From Bacillus_AD sp047238185 (GTDB lineage: Bacteria > Bacillota > Bacilli > Bacillales > DSM-1321): a stretch of 64,000 nt of DNA. Of the stretch, positions 7,244-16,300 are shown in pieces (the stretch's first letter is position 1; every line of letters begins with the position of its first letter). The stretch is taken from positions 620,001 to 684,000 of the forward strand of contig NZ_JBDFMI010000006.1 in assembly GCF_047238185.1 (NCBI RefSeq), read 5' to 3'. The position numbers and the translations under genes were made by a program. Below the pieces are notes generated by a model. It was not told the DNA's origin and did no database searches. It worked only from the letters and a program-made list of their open reading frames with translations.

Positions 7244-8071
7244 TTGAAATTTCGTAGAAGTGAACGGCTTGTTGATATGACTAACTATTTGTTAGAACAT
7301 CCAAGTCAGCTTGTCCCACTCACTTTCTTTGCAGAAAGGTATGGTTCGGCCAAATCTTCCATCAGTGAAGATCTGACGATTATTAAGGAAACCTTCGAGC
7401 AGCGGGGGATCGGTTCTTTAATAACCGTACCGGGTGCAGCTGGCGGTGTAAAATATATCGTTCGATCGAATAAGGAAGAAGCAGTTCAATTTATAGAAGA
7501 AATGTGTGAAATTATGGCTAAGCCTGACCGATTGCTTCCTGGAGGATATTTGTATATGAATGATATCCTTGGCAATCCACAGGTAATGAAAAAGGTTGGC
7601 CGCCTAATCGCTTCTGCTTATGCAGACAGTCAAATTGATGTCATTATGACTATGGCGACTAAGGGAATTCCAATTGCCTATGCCGTTGCAGCCCATTTGA
7701 ATGTCCCAGTCGTTATTGTAAGGAGAGATAATAAAGTCACGGAAGGCCCGACTGTAAGCATCAACTACATTTCTGGTTCATCCAAGCGCATACAGACAAT
7801 GCTGTTATCAAAGAGAAGCCTTGCTGTCGGATCACGTGTCCTTGTAGTCGATGATTTCATGAAAGCAGGCGGTACGCTTCATGGAATGACCAGTTTGTTA
7901 GAGGAGTTCAATGCAACGGTATCCGGGATTGCTGTTTTTATTGAGTCGGATGATACGGAAGAACGATTAGTGGATAACTATTTATCTCTTCTGAAGCTGG
8001 CAGAAGTAGATGTGAAAGATAAAGTAATTACTGTTTCGGAGGGCAATTATTTCGAGCAGTTAAATCAATAA
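7244..8071 (+). CDS. purR: Purine operon repressor PurR
   Basis: PurR represses purine synthesis and salvage genes and is released from DNA by PRPP. The 275-residue product has an N-terminal winged-helix domain (about 1-70, with SAKSSISEDLTII) and a phosphoribosyltransferase-like domain whose PRPP loop is VLVVDDFMKAGGT. The TTG at 7244 is chosen because AGGAGG at 7231-7236 gives 7-base spacing, whereas the in-frame GTG at 7238 lies against the ribosome-binding site. The C-terminus is about 10 residues shorter than B. subtilis PurR. A terminator follows, and yabJ, the usual next gene, is missing. Confidence 0.95.
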   Translation: MKFRRSERLVDMTNYLLEHPSQLVPLTFFAERYGSAKSSISEDLTIIKETFEQRGIGSLITVPGAAGGVKYIVRSNKEEAVQFIEEMCEIMAKPDRLLPGGYLYMNDILGNPQVMKKVGRLIASAYADSQIDVIMTMATKGIPIAYAVAAHLNVPVVIVRRDNKVTEGPTVSINYISGSSKRIQTMLLSKRSLAVGSRVLVVDDFMKAGGTLHGMTSLLEEFNATVSGIAVFIESDDTEERLVDNYLSLLKLAEVDVKDKVITVSEGNYFEQLNQ

Positions 8072-8091
8072 TGGATGCTTATCCATATAAG

Positions 8092-8125
8092 AAAAGTGTT
8101 TCTACTTGTAGAGGCGCTTTTTTTT
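8092..8125 (+). terminator. Intrinsic terminator after purR
   Basis: A 12-bp stem including G-T pairs (AAGTGTTTCTAC with GTAGAGGCGCTT) is followed by a run of T. Confidence 0.75.
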
Positions 8126-8259
8126 GCCCTAAAAATATTGCTTATTTTTAGAAATGAAGCGCATTTGATGGTAAAATAGGATAATACTTCCTCAAAGGGA
8201 GTAATTTTCAGTCAAACTGCCAATTATTTGAAAAAATAAGAAAAATTTTTACAACTTTA

Positions 8260-8287
8260 GAAGGATTATGAATACGTACTGTTGAAT
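8260..8287 (+). promoter_or_regulatory. Sigma-H promoter of spoVG
   Basis: GAAGGATTA at 8260-8268, 12 bases, then GTTGAAT at 8281-8287 matches the sigma-H consensus (RnAGGAwWW, 11-12 bases, RnnGAAT) at every position. spoVG of B. subtilis is a classic sigma-H gene repressed by AbrB; the A/T-rich tract at 8222-8255 just upstream is the kind of sequence AbrB binds. Confidence 0.85.
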
Positions 8288-8330
8288 ATTGTATTCTAAA
8301 GTTTTTTATTAATTAAAGGTGGTGTACAAG

Positions 8331-8633
8331 ATGGAAGTAACAGACGTAAGATTACGCAGAGTCAACACAGATGGCCGAATGAGAGCGATTGCATCCATAA
8401 CACTTGATAATGAATTTGTTGTGCATGACATTCGAGTAATTGATGGAAACAATGGTTTGTTTGTAGCAATGCCAAGTAAGAGAACGCCAGACGGCGAGTT
8501 CCGTGACATTGCACACCCTATTAATTCTTCTACTAGAGGAAAGATTCAAGATTCAGTGTTAGCCGAATATCATCGTCTTGGTGAGGTTGAAGGATTAGAA
8601 GCAGTTGAGCTGGAAGAAGCAGGAGCTTCCTAA
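8331..8633 (+). CDS. spoVG: Regulator SpoVG
   Basis: SpoVG is a small nucleic-acid-binding regulator affecting asymmetric division and spore cortex formation, and virulence or envelope genes in other Firmicutes. The 100-residue product contains the highly conserved MEVTDVRLRR start, IASITLDNEFVVHDIRVIDG and the block FVAMPSKRTPDGEFRDIAHP. The ATG at 8331 follows AAAGGTGG; an in-frame GTG at 8319 lies within that site. It has its own sigma-H promoter and a terminator. The acidic C-terminal tail is typical and variable in the family. Confidence 0.97.
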   Translation: MEVTDVRLRRVNTDGRMRAIASITLDNEFVVHDIRVIDGNNGLFVAMPSKRTPDGEFRDIAHPINSSTRGKIQDSVLAEYHRLGEVEGLEAVELEEAGAS

Positions 8634-8662
8634 TTCCACCAATCTACCAAAACAAAACAACA

Positions 8663-8698
8663 GGAGCCTACTTACTTTTTGGTAAGGCTCTTTTTCTT
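8663..8698 (+). terminator. Intrinsic terminator after spoVG
   Basis: GAGC/GCTC and CTTAC/GTAAG arms with a 3-base bulge are followed by TTTTTCTTT. Confidence 0.7.
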
Positions 8699-8806
8699 TG
8701 CCTACATATCCTCCATCTAACCCCCCCTTATTTCTGCATGCCACCCCCCTTACTGCCAAAATTGTCCGTTAAATTTTTACAATCCGCGATAAATGAAGGT
8801 GGATTC

Positions 8807-8835
8807 TTGAAAACATCAGTTATTTAAGATATATT
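8807..8835 (+). promoter_or_regulatory. Sigma-A promoter of glmU-prs
   Basis: TTGAAA at 8807-8812, a 17-base spacer and TATATT at 8830-8835. It lies 72 bases upstream of the glmU start. Confidence 0.65.
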
Positions 8836-8906
8836 TTATAAGGATAATTGTGAAAGTAATTTGTAAATATTTGAAAATATAGTGTGTGAAAGCTGGGAGG
8901 TACGTC

Positions 8907-10280
8907 ATGAGTAATCGTTACGCCATTGTTTTGGCAGCTGGCCAAGGTACGAGAATGAAGTCCAAGCTGTATAAAGTCCTTCATTCAGTATGCGGAAAAC
9001 CGATGGTCAAACATGTGTTAGATCATGTTTCTTCATTGAATGTCAAAGAAATTGTGACTATCGTCGGACACGGCGCCGAAACTGTCCAAGCTGAGTTGGG
9101 GAATGTTACCGGCTTTGCGTTGCAAGAGGAACAACTAGGTACAGCCCATGCTGTCATGCAGGCTGAAGAATTACTGAACGGAAAACAAGGAACAACACTT
9201 GTTATTTGTGGGGATACCCCTTTAATCAAAGCGGAAACGATGCAGGCCCTTATTGAGCAGCATGAAGAATTAGGTGCAAAAGCATCAGTATTGACCGCTT
9301 CTATAGAAGATCCTACTGGTTATGGCCGCCTTATCCGCAATGAACAAGGGTTTGTAGAGAAAATTGTTGAGCATAAGGATGCAACCGAAGTTGAGCGTGA
9401 AGTAAAGGAAATCAACACTGGTACGTATTGCTTCGATAATGAAGCATTGTTTAACGCATTAAAAAAAGTTTCGAACGACAATGTGCAAGGGGAATATTAC
9501 TTGCCGGATGTCATAGAAATATTGAAATCTGAGGGAGAAACCGTTACCGCATACCAAACGGAGGATTTTGAGGAAACACTTGGAGTGAATGACCGTGTCG
9601 CTTTGGCACAAGCGGAGGCGATTATGCGCGAGCGAATCAACCTTGCCCATATGAGAAACGGTGTGACACTGATTGATCCTAAGAATACATACATCGAAAA
9701 TGATGTCGTAATCGGACAGGATACCATTGTTTACCCTGGCACTATCATTAAAAGCGGAAGCAAAATCGGTTCCGAGTGCATAATCGGCCCTCATTCTGAG
9801 ATTGTTAACTGCGAAATAGGGGACTCTACTGTTATACGGCAATCCATCGCTCATGATAGTGTGATTGGTTCAGATGTAGCGGTTGGACCGTTTGCTCATA
9901 TTAGACCTCAATCTCAATTAAGTGATAAAGTAAAAGTAGGAAACTTTGTCGAAATCAAAAAGACATCCATTGGCGAAGGAAGCAAGGCATCCCATCTGAG
10001 CTATTTGGGGGATGCTGAGATTGGCGCCGGAGTCAATGTTGGATGCGGCTCCATTACAGTTAATTATGACGGGAAAAATAAATTCCTGACTAAAATCGGC
10101 GATGGTGTTTTTGTAGGTTGCAACTCCAATTTGATTGCACCTGTAAGCGTCGGTGAAGGAGCTTATATCGCAGCAGGCTCTACAATCACTGATGATGTGC
10201 CAGGCAATGCCATGGCTATTGCACGTTCACGCCAAACGAATAAAGAGAATTACGCTAGTAAATTAAATTTTAATAAATAA
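8907..10280 (+). CDS. glmU: Bifunctional N-acetylglucosamine-1-phosphate uridyltransferase / glucosamine-1-phosphate acetyltransferase
   Basis: GlmU makes UDP-N-acetylglucosamine, the first committed precursor of peptidoglycan and teichoic acids. The 457-residue product has the N-terminal pyrophosphorylase domain with LAAGQGTRMKS at 9-19 and GDTPL, and a C-terminal left-handed beta-helix acetyltransferase domain of hexapeptide repeats from about 250, with the NYDGKNK motif. The ATG at 8907 follows GGGAGG at 6-base spacing. It is followed after 16 bases by prs with no terminator between, so the two are probably one operon linking cell-wall precursor and PRPP supply. Confidence 0.97.
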   Translation: MSNRYAIVLAAGQGTRMKSKLYKVLHSVCGKPMVKHVLDHVSSLNVKEIVTIVGHGAETVQAELGNVTGFALQEEQLGTAHAVMQAEELLNGKQGTTLVICGDTPLIKAETMQALIEQHEELGAKASVLTASIEDPTGYGRLIRNEQGFVEKIVEHKDATEVEREVKEINTGTYCFDNEALFNALKKVSNDNVQGEYYLPDVIEILKSEGETVTAYQTEDFEETLGVNDRVALAQAEAIMRERINLAHMRNGVTLIDPKNTYIENDVVIGQDTIVYPGTIIKSGSKIGSECIIGPHSEIVNCEIGDSTVIRQSIAHDSVIGSDVAVGPFAHIRPQSQLSDKVKVGNFVEIKKTSIGEGSKASHLSYLGDAEIGAGVNVGCGSITVNYDGKNKFLTKIGDGVFVGCNSNLIAPVSVGEGAYIAAGSTITDDVPGNAMAIARSRQTNKENYASKLNFNK

Positions 10281-10296
10281 ACAATGGAGGTTCATC

Positions 10297-11250
10297 ATGT
10301 CAAATCAGTATCTTGATCCGAATTTAAAGGTGTTCTCACTGAATTCAAATCGAGGATTAGCAGAAGAAATCGCAAAATGTATCGGGGTTGAATTAGGGAA
10401 GTGTTCAGTCACTCATTTTAGCGATGGGGAAGTTCAGATCAACATTGAAGAAAGTATCCGCGGATGTGATGTATTCGTTATCCAATCAACAAGCCAGCCT
10501 GTTAATGAACATTTGATGGAGCTTCTAATCATGATTGATGCTTTAAAACGTGCATCTGCTAAAACAATTAACGTTGTTATGCCATACTACGGTTATGCGA
10601 GACAAGACCGTAAAGCGCGTGCCCGTGAACCGATCACTGCCAAACTTGTAGCAAACCTATTGGAAACTGCTGGAGCGTACCGAGTTATCTCACTAGATCT
10701 ACATGCACCACAAATTCAAGGATTCTTTGATATACTGATTGACCACTTAATGGGTGTTCCTATCCTATCTGATTATTTCGAAAAGAAAAACCTGGATGAT
10801 ATCGTCATTGTTTCTCCGGACCATGGTGGTGTGACGCGTGCCCGTAAGATGGCAGACCGTCTTAAAGCGCCTATCGCAATCATTGATAAACGCCGACCTA
10901 GACCTAATGTTGCGGAAGTAATGAATATCGTCGGCAATATTGAAGGCAAAACAGCGATCCTGATCGATGATATCATTGATACTGCCGGTACAATCACATT
11001 GGCAGCCAATGCATTGGTTGAAAATGGCGCATCAGAGGTGTATGCATGCTGTACACACCCTGTTCTTTCAGGCCCTGCAATCGAGCGGATTCAAAACTCA
11101 CAAATCAAGGAATTGGTTGTGACGAATTCAATTGCTCTTCCTGAAGAAAAGAAAATTGATAAAGTAGTTGAATTATCGGTGGCTCCATTGCTGGCTGAAG
11201 CAATTGTCAGAGTATATGAAGACCAATCTGTAAGTACACTTTTCGGTTAA
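10297..11250 (+). CDS. prs: Ribose-phosphate diphosphokinase (PRPP synthetase)
   Basis: Prs converts ribose-5-phosphate and ATP to PRPP for nucleotide, histidine, tryptophan and NAD synthesis. At 317 residues it is a class I enzyme. Motifs seen include FSDGEVQI, YYGYARQDRK, the cation-binding DLHAPQIQGFF, the flexible-loop SPDHGGVTRAR and the PRPP loop LIDDIIDTAGT. The ATG follows TGGAGG. It is the second gene of the glmU-prs unit and is closed by a strong terminator. PRPP is also the effector of PurR encoded 2 kb upstream. Confidence 0.98.
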   Translation: MSNQYLDPNLKVFSLNSNRGLAEEIAKCIGVELGKCSVTHFSDGEVQINIEESIRGCDVFVIQSTSQPVNEHLMELLIMIDALKRASAKTINVVMPYYGYARQDRKARAREPITAKLVANLLETAGAYRVISLDLHAPQIQGFFDILIDHLMGVPILSDYFEKKNLDDIVIVSPDHGGVTRARKMADRLKAPIAIIDKRRPRPNVAEVMNIVGNIEGKTAILIDDIIDTAGTITLAANALVENGASEVYACCTHPVLSGPAIERIQNSQIKELVVTNSIALPEEKKIDKVVELSVAPLLAEAIVRVYEDQSVSTLFG

Positions 11251-11253
11251 TAA

Positions 11254-11286
11254 AAAAAGATCTGCCCCTATGGCAGATCTTTTTTG
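11254..11286. terminator. Bidirectional-looking intrinsic terminator after prs
   Basis: AGATCTGCC and GGCAGATCT form a perfect 9-bp stem flanked by A-run and T-run, so it could act on both strands. Confidence 0.88.
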
Positions 11287-11329
11287 GTACAAGCATCTGT
11301 TATTCTTTTCTTTCATTTTGACAATAAGT

Positions 11330-11356
11330 GTTTTAAACCTGCCCAATAAAGGGAAG
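11330..11356 (+). promoter_or_regulatory. Sigma-B promoter of ctc
   Basis: GTTTTA at 11330-11335, a 15-base spacer and GGGAAG at 11351-11356 match the sigma-B consensus (GTTTAA, 12-15 bases, GGGTAT) well. ctc of B. subtilis is the archetypal general-stress gene under sigma-B. Confidence 0.65.
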
Positions 11357-11359
11357 TGC

Positions 11360-11385
11360 AATAGTATACCATATTCTATACTATT
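11360..11385. other. Perfect inverted repeat in the ctc leader
   Basis: AATAGTATA (11360-11368) and TATACTATT (11377-11385) form a 9-bp perfect inverted repeat with an 8-base loop. It lies at or just after the expected sigma-B start and 6 bases before the ribosome-binding site. It could be an RNA hairpin in the leader or a protein-binding site. Confidence 0.45.
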
Positions 11386-11406
11386 ATCAGAAAGGTGTGT
11401 CTGGCT

Positions 11407-12003
11407 ATGAGTCAAACATTAAAAGCAAAAGAAAGAAAAGAATTAAAACATTCGAATGTGACGGCTATTCGGGGGAAAGGAAATATTCCTGCGGTTGTTT
11501 ATGGCGGTAAAGTAGATAGTACACCTATCGAGGTAAACGAGTTGGAATTGATTAAAACCATTCAGGATAATGGACGGAACGGCGTCATTGAATTGGATCT
11601 GGAAGGAAAAACACAAAATGTTATGCTGACAGACTATCAGTACGACCATCTAAAAAATGTTTTTATCCATGCCGATTTTCTGGCTGTTAACTTAAGCAAA
11701 AAAATTGACGCCGATATATCCATCGTCCTTGAAGGAGAAGCAAAAGGTGTCAAAGAAGAAGGCGGCGTGCTTCAACAAGTTCTCCATGAAATATCTGTGA
11801 GTGCAAGACCGAATGATTTGCCTGAAAACGTTGTTGTAGACATTTCTGGTTTAGCAATCGGTGATACGATTACAATCGGCGATATCCGGAAGACTATTTC
11901 TGCGGATGTTAATAATGAAGATGATGAAGTGATTGCATCTGTACTTGCACCTCGTTTAGAGCCGGAAACGGAAGATGAAGAGGCTGAAGAAGCGGAAGTG
12001 TAA
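11407..12003 (+). CDS. ctc: General stress protein Ctc (large-subunit protein bL25 family)
   Basis: Ctc is a bL25-type 5S-rRNA-binding ribosomal protein induced under stress. The 198-residue product has the N-terminal L25 RNA-binding domain (about 1-95, with GNIPAVVYGGK) and the C-terminal TL5/Ctc beta domain, ending in an acidic tail rich in Glu. The ATG at 11407 follows AAAGGTG; the frame also opens with a GTG at 11395 that falls inside that ribosome-binding site. It has a sigma-B-type promoter and its own terminator. Confidence 0.95.
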   Translation: MSQTLKAKERKELKHSNVTAIRGKGNIPAVVYGGKVDSTPIEVNELELIKTIQDNGRNGVIELDLEGKTQNVMLTDYQYDHLKNVFIHADFLAVNLSKKIDADISIVLEGEAKGVKEEGGVLQQVLHEISVSARPNDLPENVVVDISGLAIGDTITIGDIRKTISADVNNEDDEVIASVLAPRLEPETEDEEAEEAEV

Positions 12004-12041
12004 TCTCTTAAGAGTGAATCAAGCCATAAAATGTATAATCG

Positions 12042-12050
12042 TGCTATAAT
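12042..12050 (+). promoter_or_regulatory. Extended -10 promoter upstream of pth
   Basis: TGCTATAAT at 12042-12050 is a perfect extended -10 element without a recognisable -35. Transcription would start near 12057, inside the hairpin listed next, giving pth a long leader. Confidence 0.5.
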
Positions 12051-12053
12051 GGG

Positions 12054-12088
12054 AAAGACGTAACTTTTTTACAGGTTACGTCTTTGTT
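12054..12088 (+). terminator. Hairpin between ctc and pth
   Basis: AAAGACGTAAC and GTTACGTCTTT form an 11-bp perfect stem followed by GTTT. It most likely ends the ctc transcript, although the T tract is short. Confidence 0.65.
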
Positions 12089-12190
12089 TCTATCGAGAGA
12101 AAGAACCATTCATTGGTATAACTGCCAATGGGTTTGCCATAAACTAAGTAAATAGCCTATTTAATGGATCACTTGGAGTGAATAGAATTT

Positions 12191-12748
12191 ATGAAATTGA
12201 TAGTAGGATTAGGAAATCCAGGCAAAGATTATGAAAGAACACGCCATAATATCGGCTTTGAAGTCATTGATGAGCTTTCGAAGCGTTGGAATATAACGCT
12301 TAGCGAAACGAAGCATAAAGGATTATACGGAGCGGGATATGTGAATGGCCAAAAAGTTATTCTTTTGAAACCATTAACGTATATGAATTTATCCGGCGAA
12401 AGTATTCGTGCAGTCATGGATTATTTCAAAATCGATATGGATGACATTGTCATCTTATATGATGATTTGGATTTGGGAGTCGGAAAAATCCGCCTTCGCC
12501 AAAAAGGCAGCGCGGGCGGCCACAATGGCATTAAGTCAACGATAGCCCATCTAGGCACACAAGAATTCAACCGTATCCGGATCGGAATCGGACGCCCTCA
12601 AAATGGCATGAGCATCACGAACTATGTCCTGGGGCGATTTCTGCCAGAAGAATGGGCCGATTTAGCTCCGGTCATCGACCATTCGGCCAAAGCATGCGAA
12701 GCTTTTTTGGAAAAACCTTTTTTACAGGTTATGAATTCGTATAATTAA
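12191..12748 (+). CDS. pth: Peptidyl-tRNA hydrolase
   Basis: Pth releases tRNA from prematurely dropped peptidyl-tRNA. In B. subtilis it is spoVC, whose mutants block late sporulation. The 185-residue product has VGLGNPGKDYERTRHNIGF with catalytic H19, KPLTYMNLSG and DDLDLGVGKIRLRQKGSAGGHNGIKS. The ATG at 12191 has a modest ribosome-binding site (TTGGAGTG) at long spacing. It is followed by fin with no T-tailed terminator between, so some transcripts may read through into fin. Confidence 0.97.
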   Translation: MKLIVGLGNPGKDYERTRHNIGFEVIDELSKRWNITLSETKHKGLYGAGYVNGQKVILLKPLTYMNLSGESIRAVMDYFKIDMDDIVILYDDLDLGVGKIRLRQKGSAGGHNGIKSTIAHLGTQEFNRIRIGIGRPQNGMSITNYVLGRFLPEEWADLAPVIDHSAKACEAFLEKPFLQVMNSYN

Positions 12749-12763
12749 TAATATGGATGAGAA

Positions 12764-12795
12764 TGAATAAAGAACCCCTAAAGAAGCCCATACTA
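12764..12795 (+). promoter_or_regulatory. Candidate sigma-F/sigma-G promoter of fin
   Basis: TGAATA at 12764-12769 and CATACTA at 12789-12795, separated by 19 bases, resemble a forespore promoter; the spacing is one base longer than the usual 17-18. Fin of B. subtilis is expressed in the forespore under sigma-F and sigma-G. Confidence 0.55.
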
Positions 12796-12820
12796 TTCAT
12801 AAAAGACTTTAAAGGGGTTC
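12772..12820 (+). other. Inverted repeat enclosing the fin -10 and sequestering its ribosome-binding site
   Basis: GAACCCCT (12772-12779) pairs with AGGGGTTC (12813-12820), and AAAG (12780-12783) with CTTT (12807-12810), leaving a 2-base bulge. The right arm contains the fin ribosome-binding site (AAAGGGG, 12811-12817). The -10 and expected start (about 12802) lie in the loop. No T tract follows, so it is not a terminator. Confidence 0.6.
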
Positions 12821-12826
12821 AAGGGC

Positions 12827-13057
12827 ATGAATATCTATTATTATTGCAGGCATTGCCAAACAACCGTAGGTTCCCTTCCGTTAGAGCATGTGGACCTTGA
12901 ACAGCTTGGCTTGTCTGTGTTGTCAGATTCTGATCAAAACCTTTTGCTCAGTTCTGATGGCCAAGGACATTTGTATGTGTCTATAACATGTGAGCATTGT
13001 GAGGAGTCATTCCTCTCAAATCCTGCTTTGCACGGTTATGATTATATTATTCAATAA
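12827..13057 (+). CDS. fin: Anti-sigma-F factor Fin
   Basis: Fin (formerly YabK) is made in the forespore and inhibits sigma-F RNA polymerase, helping the switch to sigma-G. The 76-residue product has two CxxC pairs that would form a zinc ribbon: C8/C11 in YYCRHC and a second pair in TCEHCEES, and it ends in YDYIIQ like the family. Length is the same as in B. subtilis. The ATG follows AAAGGGG at 9-base spacing, a site lying in the hairpin described above. A terminator follows. Confidence 0.9.
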   Translation: MNIYYYCRHCQTTVGSLPLEHVDLEQLGLSVLSDSDQNLLLSSDGQGHLYVSITCEHCEESFLSNPALHGYDYIIQ

Positions 13058-13063
13058 GTAAGG

Positions 13064-13090
13064 GCTTTGGATTTTTTCCAAAGCATTTTT
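13064..13090 (+). terminator. Intrinsic terminator after fin
   Basis: GCTTTGG and CCAAAGC arms enclose ATTTTTT, followed by ATTTTT. The 238 bases from here to mfd hold no promoter or gene I can support. Confidence 0.7.
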
Positions 13091-13328
13091 CCGTTTGGAA
13101 TAGAAGGGAAGCGGGCGGCGATTGGGATCCATGGACTTTCAGTGCAAGGCATCCGCCATAATAATCGCCGCTTGAATGCTGCGATACTGTAGCCATTAGT
13201 AAATGATCGAGCATCGGCCGTTTCATGAGCCGGCGTGGAGGTAAGTGCAGGAAGGAACTTTCTGTCTAATGCTAAGACATGCCGGCTATAAAGGCGTTCT
13301 ATGCTTTTGTTATAGGGGGAAATCAGAT

Positions 13329-16300
13329 ATGAATGCATTAAACCAGGTCTTACTGCAAAGTGAAGATATGCAATCCATATTGAACGGACTGGATGAGGGC
13401 TTGCACGAACAATTGGTAGCCGGATTATCCGGATCTTCAAGGGCGATGTTTATTTCATCTGTCTATCAAAAAACACATCGTCCCATACTTGTAGTCACAT
13501 ATAATTTATTGCAGGCCCAAAAGCTGTATGAGGATTTGACTACATTCATTTCCGAGGATGAAGTGCTTTTATATCCGGCCAATGAACTGATTGCGGCTGA
13601 GTTGAGCGTTGCCAGCCCAGAATTGAAATCGCAGCGGATTCAAGCGTTGAATTATTGGTCGCTGAACTGTAAAGGAATTGTTATTGTTCCTATGGGCGGT
13701 TTCCGTAAATTGCTGCCGCCTAAAGAATTGTGGAAGAAATACCAATTATCCTTCAAAGTAGGCGACGAAATCAATTTAGAGGCTATTATTAATGATTTTG
13801 TCAGGATGGGTTATATAAGAACAGAAATGATTTCCGCCCCAGGCGAATTCAGCCTGCGAGGAGGGATTATCGATATTTTCCCGCTGACTGAAAATGACCC
13901 ATTCCGTTTGGAGCTGTTTGATACAGAGATTGATTCAATCAGGACATTTTCAATAGAGACGCAAAAATCGCTTCAAAGGATTGAAGAAGCATTAATCGGC
14001 CCTGCTTCTGAGATGATATTAGAACCGGAGCATATATCGCGGATGACCGATTTATTGGACGATGGCCTGAAGAATAGCTTAAATAAAGTTAAAAATGAAA
14101 AAACAAAGAACAGTATGCTGCAAAATATTGGTGCAGATATTGAAAAATTGAAATCCGGCATCCGGCTTGATGATATCTTTAAATATATTTCCCTCGCATA
14201 TGGGCAGCCAGCAAGTTTAATAGATTATTTACCGGAAAGCGGATTGGTTTTTCTTGATGAAATAAGCCGTATACAAGAGATAGCGACTAATTTAGAGAAG
14301 GAAGAACTGGAATGGTTCACCAGTTTATTGAGTGAGGGCGAAATGATCCATGATGCCAAGCTGGCATTTTCATTCCAGGAATTAATTACGTCTTCCAAAA
14401 AGAAATTAATCTATTTATCACTATTTTTGAGACATGTCCCTCATACAAATCCGCAAAATATCATTAATGTTACATGCAAGCAGATGCAGAATTTCCACGG
14501 TCAGATGAACGTATTCAAGACAGAAGTTGAACGGTGGAAGAAAAGTAAATTTTCTGTAGTCATTCTTGGTCCTGATGAAGATCGGATGACCAAGCTGCGC
14601 CGTGTATTGGATGATTATGAGGTAGAAGCAGCCGAGCTTGATGAATCAAGCAAAATCCTCATCGGCAAAATCCAAATTGCAAAAGGGAATCTGCATGCCG
14701 GATTTGAATTGCCGATGCAGAAGCTGGCCGTCATTACGGAGCAAGAGTTATTCAATAAGAAAACGAAAAAAGTATCACGCAGGCAGAAAATTTCTAATGC
14801 TGAACGCATCAAGAGTTACTCGGAGCTGAAGGTTGGCGATTATGTAGTTCACGTCAATCATGGTATCGGGAAATATCTAGGGATTGAGACACTCGACATT
14901 AATGGTGTCCATAAAGATTACCTGAATGTTCGCTATCAAGGCTCAGACCAACTGTATGTCCCTGTCGACCAGATTGACCTTGTCCAAAAGTATGTGGCTT
15001 CGGAAGGAAAAGAACCAAAGCTCTATAAGCTGGGCGGCAGCGATTGGAAGCGGGTTAAAAGCAAAGTACAATCATCTGTCCAGGATATTGCGGATGACCT
15101 CATTAAATTGTATGCCGAAAGGGAAGCGACGAAAGGGTATGCATTCTCTCCTGACGGCGATTTGCAGCGTGAATTTGAGATGGCTTTTGCCTATAAGGAA
15201 ACGGAAGATCAGCTTCGGTCAATTGAAGAGATTAAAAAAGATATGGAACGGGAAAGACCAATGGACCGACTCCTATGCGGCGATGTCGGTTATGGGAAAA
15301 CAGAGGTGGCAATCCGGGCTGCTTTTAAAGCGATTGCGGATGGCAAACAGGTAGCATTCCTTGTGCCGACGACCATTTTGGCGCAACAGCACTATGATAC
15401 GATGCGAGAACGCTTTCAGGATTACCCGATTACTATTGGCCTTTTGAACCGTTTTAAGACGAAAAAACAGCAGACAGAAACGTTGAAAGGACTGAAAGCA
15501 GGTACAGTAGACCTAATCGTTGGAACGCACCGTTTGCTTTCAAAGGATATTCAATATAGAGATCTTGGCATGCTTATTATTGATGAGGAACAACGATTTG
15601 GCGTGACTCATAAAGAAAAAATTAAGCAGTTGAAGGCAAATATCGATGTTTTGACATTAACAGCGACGCCAATTCCGAGAACGCTGCATATGTCGATGCT
15701 GGGGGTAAGGGATTTGTCTGTCATTGAAACACCTCCTGAAAATCGATTCCCTGTACAAACCTATGTCATGGAGTATAATGGCGTACTGGCTAGGGAAGCG
15801 ATCGAGCGTGAGCTGGCTAGGGACGGGCAGGTTTACTTCCTATACAACCGGGTAGAAGATATAGCAAGAAAAGCAGAAGAAATTTCCATTTTAGTCCCCG
15901 ATGCCAGAGTTGCATATGCCCATGGGAGAATGACCGAGCAGGAATTGGAAACAGTCATGATAGGCTTCCTTGAAGGAGAATATGATGTGCTTGTCTCAAC
16001 GACCATCATCGAAACAGGTGTTGATATTCCGAATGTGAATACAATCATTGTCCATGATGCCGATAAGATGGGTCTGTCGCAATTGTATCAGCTTCGCGGC
16101 CGGGTAGGGCGTTCGAATCGAGTGGCCTATGCATACTTCACCTACCGGAAGGATAAAGTACTGACAGAAGTGGCTGAGCGCCGTTTGCAGGCGATTAAGG
16201 AATTCACCGAACTTGGATCAGGATTTAAGATTGCGATGAGGGATTTATCCATCAGGGGCGCGGGGAACCTTTTAGGTGCGGAACAGCATGGATTTATTGA

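Noticed and set aside
13051..13440. A 129-codon minus-strand frame before and into mfd.
   Set aside because: It covers the fin terminator and the mfd start; no homology recognised.
14926..15354. A 142-codon plus-strand frame inside mfd.
   Set aside because: It is an out-of-frame shadow of mfd, which is itself intact and of family length.
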